From Roseomonas fluvialis (GTDB lineage: Bacteria; Pseudomonadota; Alphaproteobacteria; Acetobacterales; Acetobacteraceae), in the NCBI RefSeq assembly GCF_022846615.1, contig NZ_AP025637.1, forward strand, positions 5,417,270 to 5,481,269: DNA of 64,000 nucleotides, in the 5' to 3' direction. Below, piece after piece: positions 61,679 to 64,000 of the stretch (position 1 is its first letter; the number at the start of each line of letters is the position of its first letter). Below the pieces are notes generated by a model. It was not told the origin of the DNA, did no database searches, and saw nothing but the letters and a program-made list of their open reading frames with translations. A program made the position numbers and the translations under genes.

Positions 61679-62560
61679 ATGCCCGAATTGCCGGAAGTGG
61701 AGACCGTGATGCGCGGCCTGGCCGCGGTGCTGGAGGGCCGGCGCATCACCGAGGTCGAGCAGCGCCGGCCCGACCTGCGCTTCCCCTTCCCTCCCGACCT
61801 GCCGCGCCGGATGGAAGGCCGCCGGGTGCTGTCGTTCCGTCGGCGCGCGAAATACATGCTGATGCGCCTGGAAGGTGGCGAGAGCCTGCTGATCCACCTC
61901 GGCATGTCGGGGCGCATGGTGGCGCGCCAGGCGGGCGCGGCGGCGGTGCCGCGGATCGGGCCGCAGGGGGCGGTGTCGGACGCGCGGGGCCACAACGCGC
62001 CGCCCGAGGCGCATGAGCACCTGGTGATCGCGACCGAGGATGGCTGGCGCGTGGGCTTCGTGGACCCGCGTCGGTTCGGATCGGTCGACCTGGTGGCAAC
62101 GGCGGCGGAGGACCTGCACCGGCTGCTCGCCGGCCTCGGGCCGGAGCCGCTGGAGGATGGCTTCACCGACGCCGTGCTCTCCGCCGCCCTGGTCGGGCGC
62201 CACACGCCGATCAAGGCCGCGCTGCTGGACCAGACGGTCGTGGCGGGCCTGGGCAATATCTATGTCTGCGAGGCGCTGTTCCGTGCCGGCATCTCGCCGC
62301 GCCGGCTGGCGGCCAGCGTGGCGGGGGTGCGGGCCGCGCGGCTGGTGCCGGCCATCAAGGCGGTGCTGGCCGAGAGCATCGGCGCCGGCGGGTCGTCGCT
62401 GCGCGACTATGTGCGCGCGGATGGCGAGCTCGGCCGCTTCCAGGAGACCTTCGCGGTCTATGGCCGCGAGGGCGCGCCCTGCCCGCATTGCGCGGCACCC
62501 ATCCAGCGCATTGTCCAGTCGGGCCGGTCGACCTTCTTCTGCGCGCGGGCGCAGCGTTGA
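61679..62560 (+). CDS. mutM: Formamidopyrimidine-DNA glycosylase (Fpg), variant zinc finger
   Basis: This 293-residue protein removes 8-oxoguanine and FaPy from DNA. It has the catalytic N-terminus [14 protein letters not shown] (Pro2 nucleophile, Glu3), the Lys in [10 protein letters not shown] (near 60) and the zinc finger start CPHC (268-271). The third Cys is C288. The fourth position, after FFCAR, is Ala291 instead of Cys. The usual motif is CxxC-x16-CxxC. The rest is typical, so the zinc site may be altered. It is divergent from ubiE. Confidence 0.92.
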   Translation: MPELPEVETVMRGLAAVLEGRRITEVEQRRPDLRFPFPPDLPRRMEGRRVLSFRRRAKYMLMRLEGGESLLIHLGMSGRMVARQAGAAAVPRIGPQGAVSDARGHNAPPEAHEHLVIATEDGWRVGFVDPRRFGSVDLVATAAEDLHRLLAGLGPEPLEDGFTDAVLSAALVGRHTPIKAALLDQTVVAGLGNIYVCEALFRAGISPRRLAASVAGVRAARLVPAIKAVLAESIGAGGSSLRDYVRADGELGRFQETFAVYGREGAPCPHCAAPIQRIVQSGRSTFFCARAQR

Positions 62561-62618
62561 GGCGCCGGCCGCGCTGCGCTACAGCCCCAGGGCACACACA
62601 CGGCAAGAAAGGCGGCAC

Positions 62619-63395
62619 ATGCCCTTCGAGATGATCCTGACGGAGACGCAAGGCCGCGTCGCCGTGATCCGGCTGAACCGTCCTCAGGCGCTGAACGCGC
62701 TGTGCGACCAGCTGATGACCGAACTCGGCCAGGCGCTGCGCGACTACGATTCCGATCCCGCGATCGCCGCCATCGTGATCACCGGCAGCGAGAAGGCCTT
62801 CGCCGCCGGCGCCGACATCAAGGAGATGAAGGACCGCACCTTCCCCGCGGTCTACTTCAACGACTTCATTGGCGAGCGCTGGGAGACGGTTCTCGAGATC
62901 CGCAAGCCGGTCATCGCCGCGGTGGCGGGCTTCGCGCTGGGCGGCGGCTGCGAATTGGCCATGATGTGCGACCTGATCATCGCCGCCGACACCGCGAAGT
63001 TCGGCCAGCCGGAGATCAACCTCGGCATCATCCCTGGGGCCGGCGGGTCGCAGCGCCTCACGCGCGCGGTGGGCAAGTCGAAGGCGATGGAGATGATCCT
63101 GACCGGGCGCATGATGGACGCGGCCGAGGCCGAGCGCGCCAACCTGGTGACCCGCGTGGTGCCGGCGGCGGAACTGGTGGCCGAGGCGGTGAAGATCGGC
63201 GCGAAGATCGGCGCTCTCTCTGCACCTTCGGTTGCGATGGCGAAGGAGGCCGTGAACGCCGCCTTCGAGGGCACGCTGACCGAGGGCGTGCGCACCGAGC
63301 GGCGCCTGTTCCTCAGCCTGTTCGCGACCGAGGACCAGAAGGAAGGCATGTCGGCCTTCGCCGAGAAGCGCAAGCCGGCCTTCGGCAATCGCTGA
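62619..63395 (+). CDS. Enoyl-CoA hydratase
   Basis: This 258-residue crotonase-fold protein hydrates trans-2-enoyl-CoA. Oxyanion-hole loops are [11 protein letters not shown] (about 59-69) and [15 protein letters not shown] (about 104-118). Both catalytic glutamates are present, in GCELAM and in [23 protein letters not shown] lies before the ATG. In many relatives this gene lies between mutM and rpsT near dnaA. Confidence 0.92.
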   Translation: MPFEMILTETQGRVAVIRLNRPQALNALCDQLMTELGQALRDYDSDPAIAAIVITGSEKAFAAGADIKEMKDRTFPAVYFNDFIGERWETVLEIRKPVIAAVAGFALGGGCELAMMCDLIIAADTAKFGQPEINLGIIPGAGGSQRLTRAVGKSKAMEMILTGRMMDAAEAERANLVTRVVPAAELVAEAVKIGAKIGALSAPSVAMAKEAVNAAFEGTLTEGVRTERRLFLSLFATEDQKEGMSAFAEKRKPAFGNR

Positions 63396-63444
63396 GGGTG
63401 GCTCGATGCAGATGCGCGGCATGGAAATGATGGGCCCCGCCCGC

Positions 63445-63473
63445 TTGACGTGCCGCGCCTCGTCGCATTAGAA
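63445..63473 (+). promoter_or_regulatory. Putative rpsT promoter
   Basis: CTTGACG (TTGACG at 63445-63450) and TTAGAA (63468-63473) are separated by 17 bases, near the consensus spacing. They lie about 75 bases before the rpsT ATG. It would give a leader of about 70 bases. An alternative -10, TAGAAC, gives 18 bases. This is the best promoter match noticed in the window. Confidence 0.6.
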
Positions 63474-63547
63474 CCGCCGCCTTCGTCGTGCCCGGGATTT
63501 GGGGCGCGGCAGCCGAAAACCTCGAATTGATGTGAACCGGAAGCCCC

Positions 63548-63826
63548 ATGGCGAACACCGCGTCCGCGCGCAAGCGCATCCGCCAGAACGTGAAGCGCGT
63601 TGCGCGCAACAAGGCGCGCAAGTCGCGCGTGCGCAGCTTCGTGCGCAAGCTGGAGGAGGCCATCGCGACCGGCGACAAGGCCGCGGCGCAGGAAGCTTTC
63701 CGCGCGGCGCAGCCTGAACTGCAGCGCGCCGTGACCAAGGGCACGCTCCATGCGAACACCGTGGCGCGCAAGGTTTCGCGCTTGTCGGCGCGCGTGAAGT
63801 CCCTCGGGACGACTGCTGCGTCGTAA
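63548..63826 (+). CDS. rpsT: Ribosomal protein S20
   Basis: This 92-residue, lysine/arginine-rich helical protein begins [17 protein letters not shown] and has the [13 protein letters not shown] type segment of S20 (here [17 protein letters not shown]). It binds 16S rRNA early in 30S assembly. GGAAG precedes the ATG. It normally lies next to dnaA in this group, so the edge of the window is probably close to the replication origin. Confidence 0.95.
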   Translation: MANTASARKRIRQNVKRVARNKARKSRVRSFVRKLEEAIATGDKAAAQEAFRAAQPELQRAVTKGTLHANTVARKVSRLSARVKSLGTTAAS

Positions 63827-64000
63827 ACCTGGCGCGGCCTAAGACCGGGGCCGCGAAGTCACGCAATCCCTGATACTTGCGGGATGGAAGTTGCGATGAT
63901 GAATCGCGGCAATCATCTCGCATGTTCTGTTTGCTGTCGCGCCGACATTACGGATTTGTTGTTTGTGGGCGCGTCGGCAAGGCTTAGTCTGGTCGGTATA
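63827..64000 (+). other. Less GC-rich region after rpsT, expected dnaA leader
   Basis: This 174-base stretch has no ORF and is clearly less GC-rich than the rest, with GTTGCGATGATGAATCGCGG and TTTGTTGTTTGTGG. It ends at the window edge. Gene order (mutM, enoyl-CoA hydratase, rpsT) predicts dnaA next. No perfect TTATCCACA box was found, so an origin cannot be claimed from this sequence alone. Confidence 0.45.

Noticed and set aside
63827..64000. A replication origin
   Set aside because: No TTATCCACA-type boxes or AT-rich repeats were seen, so only a location near dnaA is suggested.
1..64000. tRNA or rRNA genes, prophage, integrative elements, toxin-antitoxin or phage-defence genes
   Set aside because: No T-arm consensus in a cloverleaf context, no integrase, transposase, capsid, toxin or nuclease-effector gene was seen on either strand.

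Overview
This is a chromosomal window of a very GC-rich alphaproteobacterium. The most likely family is Acetobacteraceae (Roseomonas-like). That placement is inferred from five Bug-type tricarboxylate-binding receptors with twin-arginine leaders, a class II EPSP synthase, alphaproteobacterial AddAB, a FYDLN zinc-ribbon protein, an IalB-like protein and an origin-side mutM-enoyl-CoA hydratase-rpsT cluster. I see no tRNA, rRNA, CRISPR array, integrase or transposase. The tail of lpxK enters at the left edge.

Layout. 0.4-12 kb is a catabolic and uptake region. A minus-strand operon (Gfo/Idh/MocA oxidoreductase, sugar isomerase, enolase-superfamily enzyme) is divergent from a GNAT gene. It is followed by a TctC-TctB-TctA tripartite tricarboxylate transporter, two further Bug receptors and a second oxidoreductase pair. 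12-20 kb holds a tightly overlapping operon lutB-lutC-smr-xre-benE-DUF2585, a fasciclin lipoprotein, a 2OG-Fe(II) oxygenase and a detached lutA with a 27-bp tandem repeat at its 3' end. 20-30 kb is mixed: sirB1, hemW, a frameshifted RTX gene, two MAPEG genes around a YbaK gene, a rhodanese, a decayed ORF, rlmN, ialB-like, a methyltransferase and an FMN reductase. 30-38 kb has cmk, aroA, a FYDLN protein, an exported superoxide dismutase, argG and two orphan Bug receptors. 38-48 kb has a ferredoxin-NADP reductase, tsaE-amgK-murU and addB-addA. 48-57 kb has an amidohydrolase, an aminotransferase, a PH-like membrane protein, a nucleoside transporter, rmuC, a beta carbonic anhydrase, purH and a secreted HExxH protein. 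57-64 kb is housekeeping (TPR protein, dut, coaBC, ubiE, mutM, enoyl-CoA hydratase, rpsT). It ends in a less GC-rich stretch where dnaA would be expected.

How genes work together. Many genes are joined by ATGA, GTGA or TGATG overlaps, so translational coupling is the main organising principle. TsaE-AmgK-MurU links tRNA modification with peptidoglycan sugar recycling. AddB-AddA form the recombination helicase-nuclease. LutA with LutB-LutC would oxidise L-lactate. The Bug/Tct set with dehydrogenases, isomerase and enolase-family enzyme looks like a small organic-acid or sugar-acid pathway whose substrate cannot be read from sequence.

The most unusual features are non-coding or residue-level. 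There is a dispersed repeat of about 120 bp found just after stop codons in the gene's own orientation. There is a four-hairpin array with a 24-bp perfect stem, and a palindrome that supplies the stop codons of two convergent genes. A symmetric divergent promoter is predicted to make leaderless mRNAs. The superoxide dismutase lacks the gateway tyrosine, and MutM lacks its fourth zinc cysteine. I found no defence system or mobile element.
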